The position numbers and the translations under genes were made by a program. Positions 23,291 to 34,649 of a stretch of 64,000 bases of DNA are shown here, one piece after another (positions within the stretch are counted from its first letter, which is position 1; every line of letters starts with the position of its first letter). The notes beneath the pieces are model-generated. The model made no database searches. It had not been told where the DNA came from and worked only from the letters and a program-made list of their open reading frames with translations. The DNA comes from Capsicum annuum (Eukaryota > Streptophyta > Magnoliopsida > Solanales > Solanaceae), in the NCBI RefSeq assembly GCF_002878395.1, contig NC_061119.1:49530673-49594672 (forward strand). Reading direction: 5' to 3'.

Positions 23291-25640
23291 ACAATTGGTT
23301 GTCCTCAAGCAACTACATAACACCATACAATGATGCTTAACCAAGAGACACATAAGATACCTATCACAGTTGATTATCAATTTTAGCTCAAAACTCATGC
23401 CACTCTCCACGTTCAATCCAATTGTGCATATCCATGAAGATTAACAATGTGACCCAAAGAAATCAAGATATGGCATCAATTCAGCAACAATAACCATGCA
23501 TATGTACAAGTTACACTACCCAAACAAGTAAATAGCTAGCAATGCAACCGATGTGCCCTTACAACAAAGAAGTCCCTCCTCACTCATATATGAACTCAAG
23601 CATGTCAATGTGGGGATGGTCATAAGACACTAAATCTTAGAAATAAATTCCAATCAATGCATGTCAAACACCATATGCTTGCCCTTATTTTCATTACCAA
23701 GGTGTCCAGACAGGTAAGTTAGGATCACTATAGGTCTTTTCTTCGGCTTGTAATATAGGCTAAGGCTTGGTATGATATTCAATGGCATTTAGAGTGACTA
23801 ATCCTCCTTGGCACTACCTTCAATTTTGGGGTTCACTTATTAACCATTTTCTTCTTTTTATCCTTTTCTTCATCACACATTATTCAAGATGGATGTGGCT
23901 TTTCTTATTCATTTTTTTTCACAACTATTCTTTTCTTATTCATTTTCCATAGCACCCTACTTTTTATTTTTTTTCTTTTATTCGACCATTCCTCATACTC
24001 ATTTTATATCACGCACCCCTATGATAGCCACCCTCAACTTAGGCTATTTTCCTAAGTTAATGTGCACAGTTTCCAAGAAGGACCAGGGCTAAAACAAGGT
24101 CATTATGATATAAATGGGAAGGTGATAGGTGTCATAGAAAGAAATGGTCAATTCAGGCTCAAAATAGGGATCAAGAGATATCTTGCATAACAGGGAAGGT
24201 CATTTAGGCTAAAAGTGGACTAACATCAACAACGGCCTATGATCCTTTCCTAACCCCTATCTTTCAACCAAAGTAAGACTAACCGGGCAAGTACTGGATT
24301 TAACACACAAAGGGAACTAAGTATTATCTCACACACACATGGCACAAAGGTGCATCACAAGCTACTACCTATCCGGTTCATGCGATTGTTTAGCAGTGGA
24401 TATCATTTCACTAGAACTAATGCAATAAAAAGATTTACAGTAGTCATATATAGATGCACATCACACAGTTATCATATAGATAGTTGGAGAGGTATTTTTC
24501 ATTCCAAGAGAAATCAACAAAAATATGTCAACTACTCTAGATACTTATTTTTCTCCGGTTAACCATAACACATCACAAAACAAACACAATACACCTAAAC
24601 ATGTCGGCTCTACTAGGAACAAGACTCCAGGGAAAAGAGGCACGGTAACAAAAACCCCAGGAGGACATCAACACCCACAAGTAGCCCTACCCTTAACTTA
24701 ATATCATGCATTGTTCCCAACATGTCAAATCCAAATAAGAGAGTTAGAAACATACCTATGGCACCATGGGTGCGAAGATCTGATGTCAGTCATATAATAC
24801 GAATACAAACAACAAAATACCTTGGGTTGCCTTCCAAGAAGCGCCTAATTCAGTGTCGCAGCATGACAACATCAAGTCATCCTTTATCTCTCCATTTTAA
24901 TGATTTAAATTGTCGGCCCATCTTTTGATCTTTATATTTTTTAGGTCTGTTGGGAAAATGTGAGGACATGATAAGGAATGTTCTATCATGGCACTTCAAA
25001 GACTTAAACCTCTTGCCCAATTTTGCATCAAACTTTCGTGTGGGCTCATTGGGCAACAATGAGGATCTTAAAAAGCCACTAAATGAATATCAATCTTTAA
25101 TCTTCTTGGCCTTCAAGACTGGTGTTATAGTATACCTTTCTGGAAAGATAAACTCCAAAATGTAAGAATTTTCCACCTCATTTTCAAAATTCATCATTTT
25201 CTTGGGTGGTTCGACTCTCTTCACATCCACCAAGCATAATGTTGAAAAGTGGTTCGAATGAGGACTCACTCTCAATTCTAGAGTAGCGTCTCTATTAGTA
25301 TCCTTACCCCAAATGGACTAGCGTCTTCACAAGGATTGTTTTTGATTTCTTCTTTCAATTCTAGTACCATTTCCTCATCTTTGGTATCTTCGTTCATGAA
25401 TGGTTCGGTTGGTTGGGAAATCTCCAATGGAAGATCAACATCAAGCTCATCATTATATAGGATTTTTGTTCCTCATCTTCACACTCTTTCATTATGTTAA
25501 ATGATTCCACAGACAAGATATCATCTAAACATAATATATAAGAATGCTTTGAATAATTAACCTCTATATCCATTTCCTCATAAATGATCGGCTACATATC
25601 TTGAAGCATATAACATATGATATCATATGTTTCTTTCTGG
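23291..25640 (-). other. LARD interior, non-coding or eroded
   Basis: No retroviral domain is recognisable. The plus strand has a long T-rich run at about 23846-24000. Near 24826-24850 the minus strand contains GCGCTTCTTGGAAGGCAACC, which resembles a short block I associate from memory with plant non-autonomous Tat/Athila-like elements. At 25059-24877 a short minus-strand frame carries two related copies of a KxGxxFKSLK motif. These may be relics of a leader protein or structural RNA. Confidence 0.55.
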
Positions 25641-25651
25641 AGATCCAACAT

Positions 25652-25974
25652 TCATTGAAACATAGCTTCAATGACACTCTTACCGGTGTTTCGTTCTTTT
25701 TTTTCTTGACCATAAGACCTATCAAACTCATAAGAAGAACTAGAATTTAGGTTAGCGTAATAGGGGGAGGGGGAATTTAGGCAATCACTCCAATGTCCAT
25801 CTCGACCGCCACATAAAGAACAATCATACTCCTTGTAGGATGGAAATGGTTCACACATCTCTCTCCGGAGAGCATATCTACAATCTTGCAAAAAGTAGGT
25901 CCATCACAATATGGACATGGATCATCAAGATAAGATTTCCAACCACCAAATTCATGTTCATTCCACGATGCCAT
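25652..25974 (-). pseudogene. LARD leader ORF with Cys/His motifs
   Basis: A short coding region just inside the PBS side, in two overlapping frames. 25974-25777 starts MASWNEHEFGGWKSYLDDPC and has PYCDGP; 25891-25652 continues after a frame change with CSLCGGRDGHWSDC, a CX2CX5HX3C cluster close to but not the same as a retroviral zinc knuckle, then an Asn/Ser/Tyr-rich tail. Its position matches the start of gag. I do not recognise a named family; it may be a gag-related RNA-binding leader used by non-autonomous elements. The frame change suggests it is dead here. Confidence 0.55.
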
Positions 25975-26121
25975 AGTAATAAATAAACTAAAATAAAAAT
26001 CTACCTAACACAAGAAATAAAAGAAAAATAAAAACAAATATTGACAAATTTAAATTCAAGCTAATACAAGTTTGAATTCAAGCTAGTAGCCTAAAATTCC
26101 AAACCAACTCAATACGCCAAA

Positions 26122-26143
26122 TTGTTTCCCGGCAACGGCGTCA
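26122..26143 (-). other. primer binding site region of the LARD
   Basis: Minus strand next to the 5' LTR reads GACGCCGTTGCCGGGAAAC, close to the GGCGCCGTTGCCGGGGA type found after the 5' LTR of many plant Tat/Athila-like elements. This marks 26148-27667 as the 5' LTR. Confidence 0.7.
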
Positions 26144-26147
26144 TTTT

Positions 26148-27667
26148 TCATAACGCTCAACTTACACCTCAAATTAGTGTAAGGCGTTCGTCATCAATAT
26201 ATTTACCCAAATTTAGAGTCAGGGTCGAATCCACAGGGAACAATGTGAGTGGCGATTAAGCTAATTTAAAGCCATAGCTACAAGTTCAATTCAAACAAAT
26301 GGTACGAAAATATAAAATTAAGATGGGGGTTTTAAAAGTATGTAATGTTGTCACTTCAATATTAATGTTTGTAATCAATATAAATGGAAAACCAGATCTA
26401 TGTTCACCAAGTGTTTTGGGAATTGACAGATACTAGGTAATGCTAGAGATTCTCAAAATGAGTAGAATAGTAGAATATCCCTGACGATTATAATATCTGA
26501 CTTATCTCTCGACCTCACCAGACAATTTATTATCTAATTCTCTCGAACTTAGTTAACTTATCTATTTCCAATAGGATGTTATATTAGGTAGATTAATCTA
26601 GTTACAACATTAATCATTAAACAGAAGGTTGATAGCTTCCAAGTTCCTGTTGATAATTCATGTCCTCTAGTTTATTTCTCCGTTAGAAGTAAATAAAACC
26701 TAAGGCATAACCTAATGTTTGCAACCACTAGATTTCAGTTAAAACAATAGAATTTCAAGATGTTCCACTACTCTTTGAATCCATTAAACACCTAGTATTA
26801 TATCAAACCCTAATTCATGGATCCCATAACCCCGTCTAATGGATTTAGACGCTCATTATTTGATGAATAAAATCACAAGTTGAATTTACAATGATAAGGA
26901 TAACTTAATATTAGATAGAAAAGACAAGTAGTTTCTTCGATTGAATCACAAGGTAGAAACCCAAAAATAGTTGATAAAAAAAGAAGAAGAATTGATGTAA
27001 GAAAGCAATGTTATATGCCTTTCTTCCCTAGGTTAATTGTCAGATAGATGAATTATCAATCTCCCCTTTAAAATCCCTAAAAACTGCTATTTATACTAAA
27101 TCCTAATTAAGGAAATAAAATAACAAAATCACAACTGGGCTCAAATTTAGGTGACGACATATTGGTGTTGATCATCAGGCTTCTGACGGCGTCTCAAATA
27201 TATCGTCAGAAGTCGTGCCTTCTTAACCTATTCTTTCTCACTCTGACGATGTCCTCTGACTGCTTACCATAAGAGTGACGGCGTGTAGAAAATATCGTCA
27301 GACCTTCATCTTATTTCACAATATTCTATCCCACTTGATGGTATCTTCGACGGCTTACCACACTTGTGATGACATATTGAGAATATCGTCACCTTCATCC
27401 AGCAACTCTTCTTAATTGTTCTTCCTGGCGCCTTTTTCTGGTATCTTACCACAGCTCTGACGGCTTGCAAGAAATTCTGTCAGACTCATATCATCTCACT
27501 TGTACCAAATTTTACTTATTTTGTTCATCTTTCTTATGTTTTCCTCCTATCCTTGCTACAATAATAATATCACAAGAAAACAATCAAAACGACCAAAAAT
27601 TACTTAAGACTTTGCAATTATTTTGAGATAAAAAGAATCAAATGTGTTAGCTTTTGCTTAAACATCA
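26148..27667 (-). repeat. 5' LTR of the LARD
   Basis: Plus strand TCATAACGCTCAAC to TTAAACATCA, 1520 bp; the outer TG is TC at the PBS end. It contains the stem-loop at 27180-27212 and other TGACG/CGTCA pairs up to about 27485, and a TATA box at 27087-27095. Confidence 0.9.
27087..27095 (-). promoter_or_regulatory. TATA box of the LARD 5' LTR
   Basis: Minus strand TATAAATAG, about 570 bp into the LTR and downstream of the TGACG cluster, as expected for a U3 promoter driving minus-strand transcription. Confidence 0.65.
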
Positions 27668-27672
27668 GGCTC

Positions 27673-28480
27673 TAAGCTGCCCAGCGTCTTTCTCTGATCA
27701 ACTGGACTTTTTCTAAGGTATCGAATACTAAGTCAGGCCCTATAACTGAGGCCTCACTAACTTCAAACCAACTGATTGGAGATTTGTATCTCCTACCATA
27801 GAGAGCTTCAAATGGAGTCATCTGAATGTTGGAATGATAGTTGTTGGTGTATGCAAACTCAATCGAAGGCAAGTGGTCATCCCAACTGCCCTTGAAATCA
27901 ATTGCAAACGCTCACAGTATATCTTCTAAAGACTGAATGGTCCTTTCTACTTGACCATCTGTCTGAGGATAAAAGGTTGTACTGAGATCAATTTGGGTAT
28001 CAAGACCCTTTTGGAATGCTTTCCAGAAGTGAGAGTTGAACTGGGTATCTCTAACTGAGATAATAGACAATGGAACATCGTGCAATCTGACCAACTCCCT
28101 AATATAGAGTTTGGAATAATCCTTAACTGAATAGGCGGTATGGATTGAAAAAAATTAGCAGATTTGTTTATCCTATCTACAATGACCCAGACTAAATCAT
28201 ACTGATGACGAGTATAAGGCAAACCAATAACAAAGTCCATGTTCACTTTTTCCTATTTCCAAGAAGGAATATCAAACTCCTGCATGCACCCACTAGGCTT
28301 CTAATGTTCCATCATCACCTGGTGAAATGTAGAGCATTTAACCATAAACTCTACAATATCTCTCTTCATCCCACTCCACTAATAGATTTCCCACAAATTA
28401 TGGTACATCTTAGTGGCCCCTGGAGAAATCGAGTAGCGTGTACCATGAACTTCTACAAGAATTTATTGCCTTAATTCATC
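27673..28480 (-). pseudogene. integrase core of Tekay copy III (right of LARD)
   Basis: Continuation of 21240-21753. The stretch 27872-27672 is the core end (MPSIEFAYTNNYHSNIQMTP, then FEALYGRRYKSPI and QLIRERRWAA). 28094-27912 carries the core middle (SIISVRDTQFNSHFWKAF, then FYPQTDGQVERTIQSLEDIL, with the catalytic Glu in GQVERT), and 28246-27947 the core start MNMDFVIGLPYTRHQYD in a third frame. The expected Asp of the second core motif is in VRDTQF. Further upstream the zinc domain has an in-frame TAG at 28381-28379, identical to copy II. Confidence 0.87.
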
Positions 28481-28499
28481 TATACCTAGAGCACAAAGA

Positions 28500-29168
28500 C
28501 AACCCTAACAACACAAAACACCACTCCCCCTTGGGATAAAACCTCAACTTTCTGATCTTTGACTGACTCTTTCAACTTGACTAGGCTAGGATCTCTATTT
28601 TGTTTTTCCTTAACTTTAGAAACTTGAGATGATTTGGAACTATTCTCAACCCAGCTACTACCTTCTACTGAATCGACTAAGCGAACACCTAGTCTAACAA
28701 GTGATGGACTTCCTGAGCTAGCTTCTTCTTACTATCCTCAACATGAGCAACACTACCCATAAACAGTCTATTGAGAGCGTCAGCCACTACGTTGGCCTTT
28801 CTCAAATAATAAAAGACACTCATGTCATAATTTTTCAAGAGCTCTAACCACTTTCTCTAATGAAGATTAAGGTCATTCTGAGAAAAGACATACTGAAGGA
28901 TCTTATGATATGTGAACACATCTACATGAACCCCATACAAGTAGTGCCTCCAAATCTTTAAGGCAAAAACTTCAGTTGCTAACTTAAGATCATGAGTAGG
29001 ATAATTCTTCTCATGGTGTTTAAGTTGTCTGGAGGCATAGGTTATGACCTTACCATGCTGCATGAGGAGACAACCCAAACATACATAGGATACATTAAAG
29101 TACACCACAAACCCATCTGAACTGTCTAGAAGAGCCAAAACTAAACCTGAGGTGAGTCGAGTCTTCAA
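28500..29168 (-). pseudogene. RNase H of Tekay copy III
   Basis: The main open stretch, 29168-28857, reads [20 protein letters not shown], then [40 protein letters not shown] and [13 protein letters not shown]. The Glu of the usual LELA motif is Lys here (LKLA), a change at a conserved acidic position. The tail toward integrase continues in broken frames to about 28500 (AVDALNRLF-like near 28790). Confidence 0.86.
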
Positions 29169-30110
29169 CTACTAAAAACTTCTCTCGTAAGGATTTGACC
29201 ACTAAAACTTGACTTTCTTCTGAGTCAATCTGGACATAAGGGATGAAATAGAAGAAAATCCCTCATCAAACCATCTATAATAGCCATCCAAACCTAAGAA
29301 ACTCCTAATATCTGAGGGAGAGACAGGGCAAGGCTAGTTTCTTACCGCTTTGTTCTTTTAAGGATTAACTCTAATGCCATCATCGGAAATAATATGACCA
29401 AGGAATGCAAATAACCTTAGCCAAAATTCAAACTTACTGAGTTTGGCGAATAGCTGATGATTTCTGAGAGTCTGCAATACTATTCTGAGATAGTCTGCAT
29501 GATCATGCTCACTGCAGAAATAGACAAGAATGTCATTTATGAAGACTATGATGAACATGTCCAAGTACTACTTAAACACACAATTTATCAAGCCCATGAA
29601 GGCTGCTGGGGTATTGGTAAGACCAAAGGACATAACTACGAATTCGAAGTGAACATACCAAGTATGGAAAGCTATTTTTGGAATGTCATATTCTGACACT
29701 GAGCTAATAATAGCCTGATCTAAGGTCTATCTTGGAGAAGTAACTGGCATCCTAAAGTTGGTCAAATAATTCATCAATTCTGGGAAGTGGATACTTGTTC
29801 TTGACCATGACTTTATTGAGTTAATAGTAGTCTATACACATTCTGAGAGAATCGTCTTTCTTTTGCACAAATAAGACTGGTGCACCCCACGGGAACACAC
29901 TGGGTCTGGATGAATCCCTTGTCTAAGAGATCCTTTAACTGTTCTTTCAATTCTCTGAGTTCTATTAGTGTCATTCTGTATGGTGAAATAGATATAGACT
30001 GAGTATATGGAAGAAGATCAATGTTGAAGTCTATTTCCCTTTCAGGAGAAATTCCTAGAAGATCTTCGAGAAACACATCTGAATATTCATTCACTGCTGG
30101 GACTGATTTG
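29169..30110 (-). pseudogene. reverse transcriptase of Tekay copy III, catalytic Asp lost
   Basis: 30094-29813 is the RT entry (MNEYSDVFLEDLLGISPERE, then DFNIDLLPYTQSIS and [20 protein letters not shown]). 29564-29358 is the palm with the active-site box at 29543-29532 reading FIND, so the first aspartate codon is AAT. It continues [20 protein letters not shown] and [15 protein letters not shown]. The box is damaged at a different residue from copy II (FIDN). Confidence 0.88.
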
Positions 30111-30119
30111 AGACTGGGA

Positions 30120-30600
30120 TTTTAAGAACTAGTGTCGTTAAATCAAACAAGATGATATACACATCCCTTAGATATTATTTTCTGTGCCCAAAGGTAGGAA
30201 ACAAGCTAACCCCTAAAAGATAAAGTGCTACCCCTCTACTCTAGGACAGGTTCATTCAAAAACTGAAATTAGACAACTCTATTTCTGCACTTGACTGTGG
30301 CATATCAGGAATGAAGCCAATATCGACCGAGAATGACATTGAAATTAGCTATCTCTAATTTGACTAAGTCAGTTGAAGTGACTTTCTGAGATGCCATAAT
30401 CGAATAGTTCTTATATACCCATCGGGCTTTGATAGTTTCACCTACTAGGGTAGAGACTAGAAGGGCTCTGCTAGAATTTCAAGACTGACTTTGAAATCAA
30501 CTACTATATAGGGAGTAACAAAAGACAAAGAAGCTCCTGGATCTAGCAAAGCATAAACATGTACATGAAAGATCTATAACGTACCAGTGACAATATCAGG
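30120..30600 (-). pseudogene. aspartic protease of Tekay copy III
   Basis: Minus strand near 30560 reads VHVYALLDPGASLSFVTPYI, then VVDFKVSLE, with the active-site Asp in DPGA. No long open frame survives downstream, and the protein breaks before 30360. Confidence 0.8.
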
Positions 30601-30619
30601 AGAATTTTCCTGATCTTGT

Positions 30620-31775
30620 TAGGACTAGAGAGCATAAGTCTGTTTGGGCGTTGCCCATTGGTTATACTGGAAGTGGAACCCTGCTGATTTGGGGGACCGA
30701 ACTGAGATGAAGAACGGTTCTGTGGACTCTAAAAGCCTAACTGGGGACAATCTCTGACTCTATCTCCTAGCTTGACATATATGAAACACACATCACTTCT
30801 AGCTCTACAAATACCTTTGTGGTTCTTACCATATGTTTTGCAAAGAGGATTGGTTCGGGCACTGCTAACGCTGCCCTGAGACTTAGAGCCCGATGCCTTA
30901 TCTTTGTTACCCTCTCTGAACTTAGGAACTAGAGCACTAGCTGAGGAAGGATCTGGAACTAATGACTTTGGGAAGAACTAAGAACGGTTACCACCATCTG
31001 ACTTAGGCTGATTGAAGTTGAAGCTACCGGTTCTAGCTTTCTTATTTTACTTCTCTCTCATCTTAATCTTCTGCTCTTTTATGTTTTGAGCATGGATCAT
31101 AAGCATAGCTATGTCTATCTTACTAATCAACATTGTAGATATGCACTCATTGACCACACTATCATTCATCCCAAAAACAAACTTACTCATCTTGGCCCTG
31201 CTATCTGCCACCACATGAGGAGCATATCTAGCTAGATGAGCAAACTTAAGAGACTACTCTTTCACTTTCATGTTTCCCTACCTGAGGTTGATAAATTCTA
31301 ACACCTTACCTTTCCTTGGATTTAGGGGAAAGAATTTATCAAGAAAAAAAGTGTCAAACTTATCCCATTTTATGGGTCCTACATCTGCAACCCTCTCTGC
31401 TTTCCACTGTTTGAACCATATGTGAGCCACATCCTACAAAGGGTATGTAGCTAGCTCAACACTCTCAACAACTGGCACCCCTATGATATCGGTAACCTTC
31501 TGAACCTGATCAAGAAATTCCTGAGGGTCCTCGTCTGACTTAGACCTAAAAAAGGATGGAGGATTCATTTGGGTGAAGTCCCGAATCCTTGATTCAGCTG
31601 AATTAGCCACTGGGTTAGCCAGAACAGCAACTTCCCATTCATTTTGAGTAGCAACTGAGTTAGCAAGAGTAGTGAATGCAGCTCTGAACTCTGCATGAAA
31701 GATATATTCATCCAAAGGATCTGCTTGGACAGGCTGAGAGGCTGAATGATTTCCATTTCTTCTTTTGAGAGGCAT
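30620..31775 (-). pseudogene. gag of Tekay copy III
   Basis: Intact start at 31775 (MPLKRRNGNHSASQPVQADP, then YIFHAEFRAAFTTLANSV). The gag domain runs RIRDFTQMNPPSFFRSKSDE, then DPQEFLDQVQKV, and the first frame ends at 31434. The remainder (KFAHLARYAPHVV-like near 31230) is in broken frames. The zinc knuckle at about 30810-30755 reads CFIYVKLGDRVRDC: the second Cys is Tyr, as in copy II, and the His is Asp, unique to this copy. Confidence 0.86.
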
Positions 31776-31980
31776 ATTTTGTAAATGAAAAGGGAGAAAT
31801 AAATTAAACTGAGAGTTAAATTTGAGATAATGCTCACAGGCACAACATAAATACTAAAAGAAGAGAAACTATTCCTAAAACATCTTATAGCCTCTTGTAT
31901 ATAAATATGGTGGCAATAAACCCATGCACAAGACTCTACGAGATGCAGCTTTTAGACGCCCTAGGACACTATTGAACCTT

Positions 31981-31994
31981 AGGCTCTGATACTA
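31981..31994 (-). other. primer binding site, tRNA-iMet type (copy III)
   Basis: Minus strand TAGTATCAGAGCCT, one change from the canonical sequence. Confidence 0.85.
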
Positions 31995-31998
31995 AGTT

Positions 31999-34649
31999 TC
32001 TTACGCCCCAAATCTGGTACCCGAAATGCCACATGGTGCTCATAACCTCGAAGGATGACAAGCTAACCCATGATTGATATCTGTACTGAGCACTGCATGA
32101 CATATTGTATAAATACAGAATAAAAGACTAAAATTCCATAAGGTTCAAATATCTAATAAAATATAACATCTGAATAATACGGTATCACCATACCAAAATA
32201 GAAATAACTGTCTAAACATGCTAGTCTGAATGTCTCTAAACTATCTAAAAAAATATGGAGTTGATGGGATATGTCCCCAATGGAGGTGAAGGGACATTTC
32301 CCCAACTAACTCCATACTACTAAAATAATAAAGTAATAAAATAATCATTCTATCCTTGAATGATGAGGACTCACTACTAGTCTGGTTGCTGAACATCTGA
32401 TCTACTAAGGATGCTCTAGATCTCATACTTCCGAACCTATGGTATAAAACACCATAGCACAAATGCGTTAGCATGATTGAATATACTGTTATTCAAGTGA
32501 GGTTTCCTGAATGCAAGGGGTTTATATACATGAACAATACTAAATGACTGAATAACATGAATGTGAGAATATATGCATGTATACATGAACTATAACTGAG
32601 ATCATGACATCACTAAATCTGAATACTGATAACATAAGTTTTGTATAAATGATATACTATTATCTAAATGACTGTGTCTGGTAGTCCTATTTCTGATAGA
32701 ACTAGCTGAGTTCATAGTGAACTGGTATGTATCTGATAGTCTTGAATTGTGTAGAACTATCTAAGTTTTATTACTGAGACTAAGACTGAGATTGTAACTG
32801 TGGGAAGTAGTCATCTAAATAATATTCCCCAAATAAGTTACTATAGCTGAGTTGGATTCCAATCTGTAACCCCAATTGGAAAGGTGTCAATATCGTGCCA
32901 CTGGTAAGGACAAGATATGGGTGGCCCTCATCTAACAGTATCCCCAAAAGAGAATGGTGGGACCCTCATCTGACAGTGTTAATCCACCTCATCAACTCTC
33001 ATCTATCAGTGTTGATGTCTCAACCTATGCTGGCTACATAGTTCTGGATATCAAGGATTGCTTTTAAGGATCACACCCTCAACTGTTTGTGTGTGCCCTC
33101 ATCCTTAGGATCACTCTGTGCTAATTCCTACTCCCATCTGAATAGACACTAAAACATGATTAACTAAACTTAATTGGATTAGGTTCAATAAGTTTCATTG
33201 ACTGACGGAAAACTACTAAGATTACTGAGTTACTGAGATTTCTGAGATTACTGGGATTCTGAGTTTTCCTGAATCATGAGTTTGACTGAATTCTACTGAT
33301 CATGGCTTGAATGAGAGTATCTTTAAAATTGACACTGGCTCTAGTCACACAACTAAATTGTTAGGTACAATTACCCCTAGGACTCGATAGCATGAAACTG
33401 ACAGGACATGACACTTCCTAGAATCACGACCATAATTAACAATCCATAATACAATCGTTGGAGAATTTCATGAGGCACTTGATTTTCATGGTTTGGTACA
33501 TAAATAGGAATGCATATAAACATGTCATAATTTCATTGGGCTAATCTCATGAACAATCTATCAAATAATTTAAATGCATAACAATAACATGGAAGTCATT
33601 TTAAACATAAGGGTAAAGCATGGGTTCATCAATTTGGTCATAATTGAGTCCTAGGGCATGATTCATGTTCTTTTGGGAATTTTATCAAACACGTTGCATG
33701 CATAACCTTAGGCCTAGCCGTATACACTAGCCCATACATCATGGTTACTTTAATCAACTCAATTTAAAAGTTTCCAACCCGCATACTAGTATAATTTCAT
33801 GAAAAGTACATAAAGGCTCTGACTTGGGATTCATACAACCATATCAACATAATTAAAATCAACCCACCACATCAAAATCACAATTCATGAGTTTAAAATG
33901 GGATTCTTGAGCTTCATGGGTGAAAAAACCCATGAATCAACACTTTACATACCTGGGTAGATGATTTATGATGATTGGTGGAGAAAAACTTGAATTCTTA
34001 ACTTGGGATTAAATGCCTAGGGTTTCTTGTTCTTGGGGATTGATCTTTGAGAGAAACCCTAATTTGGTGTTATGGATGATTAAAGAAGTTATGAGATCTT
34101 GTCTTATATAATTAGGGGTTAAAACGGGTGGTAAAAGACCCAAATACCCTTTTTAAAATGGCTTAAAATTGCTGATCGAAAGTGGAAATGGTTTCAATAA
34201 TGGTCCATCACTGGCTCGACGGTCCGGTGGTCCTGACCATTGTTTTTAGCCGGAACCTGAAATTTCTACCTTGTCAGTGACGGTCTGGACGACAGTTCAT
34301 TGGTAGCTCGATGGTCCTTTGGTCCTAGCCATCACAATTGACCAGAAGTCGGGTTCACTTCCTTAGCTGTGATAGCTTGAGCGATGGTCCGTCGCTAGCT
34401 TGACGGTCCATCGGCCTGGCCATCACTTTTGGGTAGTTCTGATAGTTCTCTGTAAAATGTCCATAACCTTTTACTCTGATACTGGATTTGGATGAAATTA
34501 GTATCGTTGGAAAGCTAATTCAATTCCCCACATGATAAAAAAATTGAAATTAGGGAAATTTTATCTGATTTAAACATTAATCATTTAGGTAGTCATCACT
34601 AACTCTTTTGGAGACTAGATTTCACTTAAAGAAAGTTTGGGGTATTATA
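31999..34649 (-). repeat. LTR C (5' LTR of Tekay copy III)
   Basis: Starts TCTTACGCCCC and ends GGTATTATA on the plus strand; 2651 bp. Both terminal dinucleotides are mutated relative to TG...CA. It carries a 25-bp tandem duplication at about 32257-32306 absent from A and B, the 21-nt hairpin at 32437-32457, and an expanded GACGG repeat region at 34190-34440. It is followed directly by the AAATG duplication. Confidence 0.9.

Larger units (their letters stand above)
21754..27667 (-). mobile_element. LARD-like non-autonomous LTR element nested in copy III
   Basis: Two LTRs of 1521 and 1520 bp flank a 2.9-kb interior without RT, RNase H or integrase. The minus-strand LTR starts TGATGT. A PBS-like block next to the right LTR and a polypurine tract next to the left LTR set the direction. 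The flanking five bases AGCTC (21749-21753) and GGCTC (27668-27672) are a target duplication with one mismatch. Removing the insert rejoins the integrase sequence as seen uninterrupted in copy II near 14030. It probably depends on proteins of an autonomous Ty3/gypsy relative. Confidence 0.88.
10576..34649 (-). mobile_element. Tekay tandem array: three LTRs, two internal regions (copies II and III)
   Basis: On the plus strand the order is LTR A (10576-13165), internal II (13166-18354), LTR B (18355-20898), internal III (20899-31998, interrupted by a LARD), LTR C (31999-34649). Each internal region has its own polypurine tract beside its left LTR and PBS beside its right LTR. LTR B serves both, as 5' LTR of II and 3' LTR of III. 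The whole is flanked by one AAATG duplication. The structure is best explained by unequal homologous recombination within one insertion. Copies II and III share inactivating mutations absent from or not testable in copy I. Confidence 0.9.

Noticed and set aside
24350..25165. Short plus-strand frames in the LARD interior
   Set aside because: No shared domain or supporting context; the element's own direction is minus.
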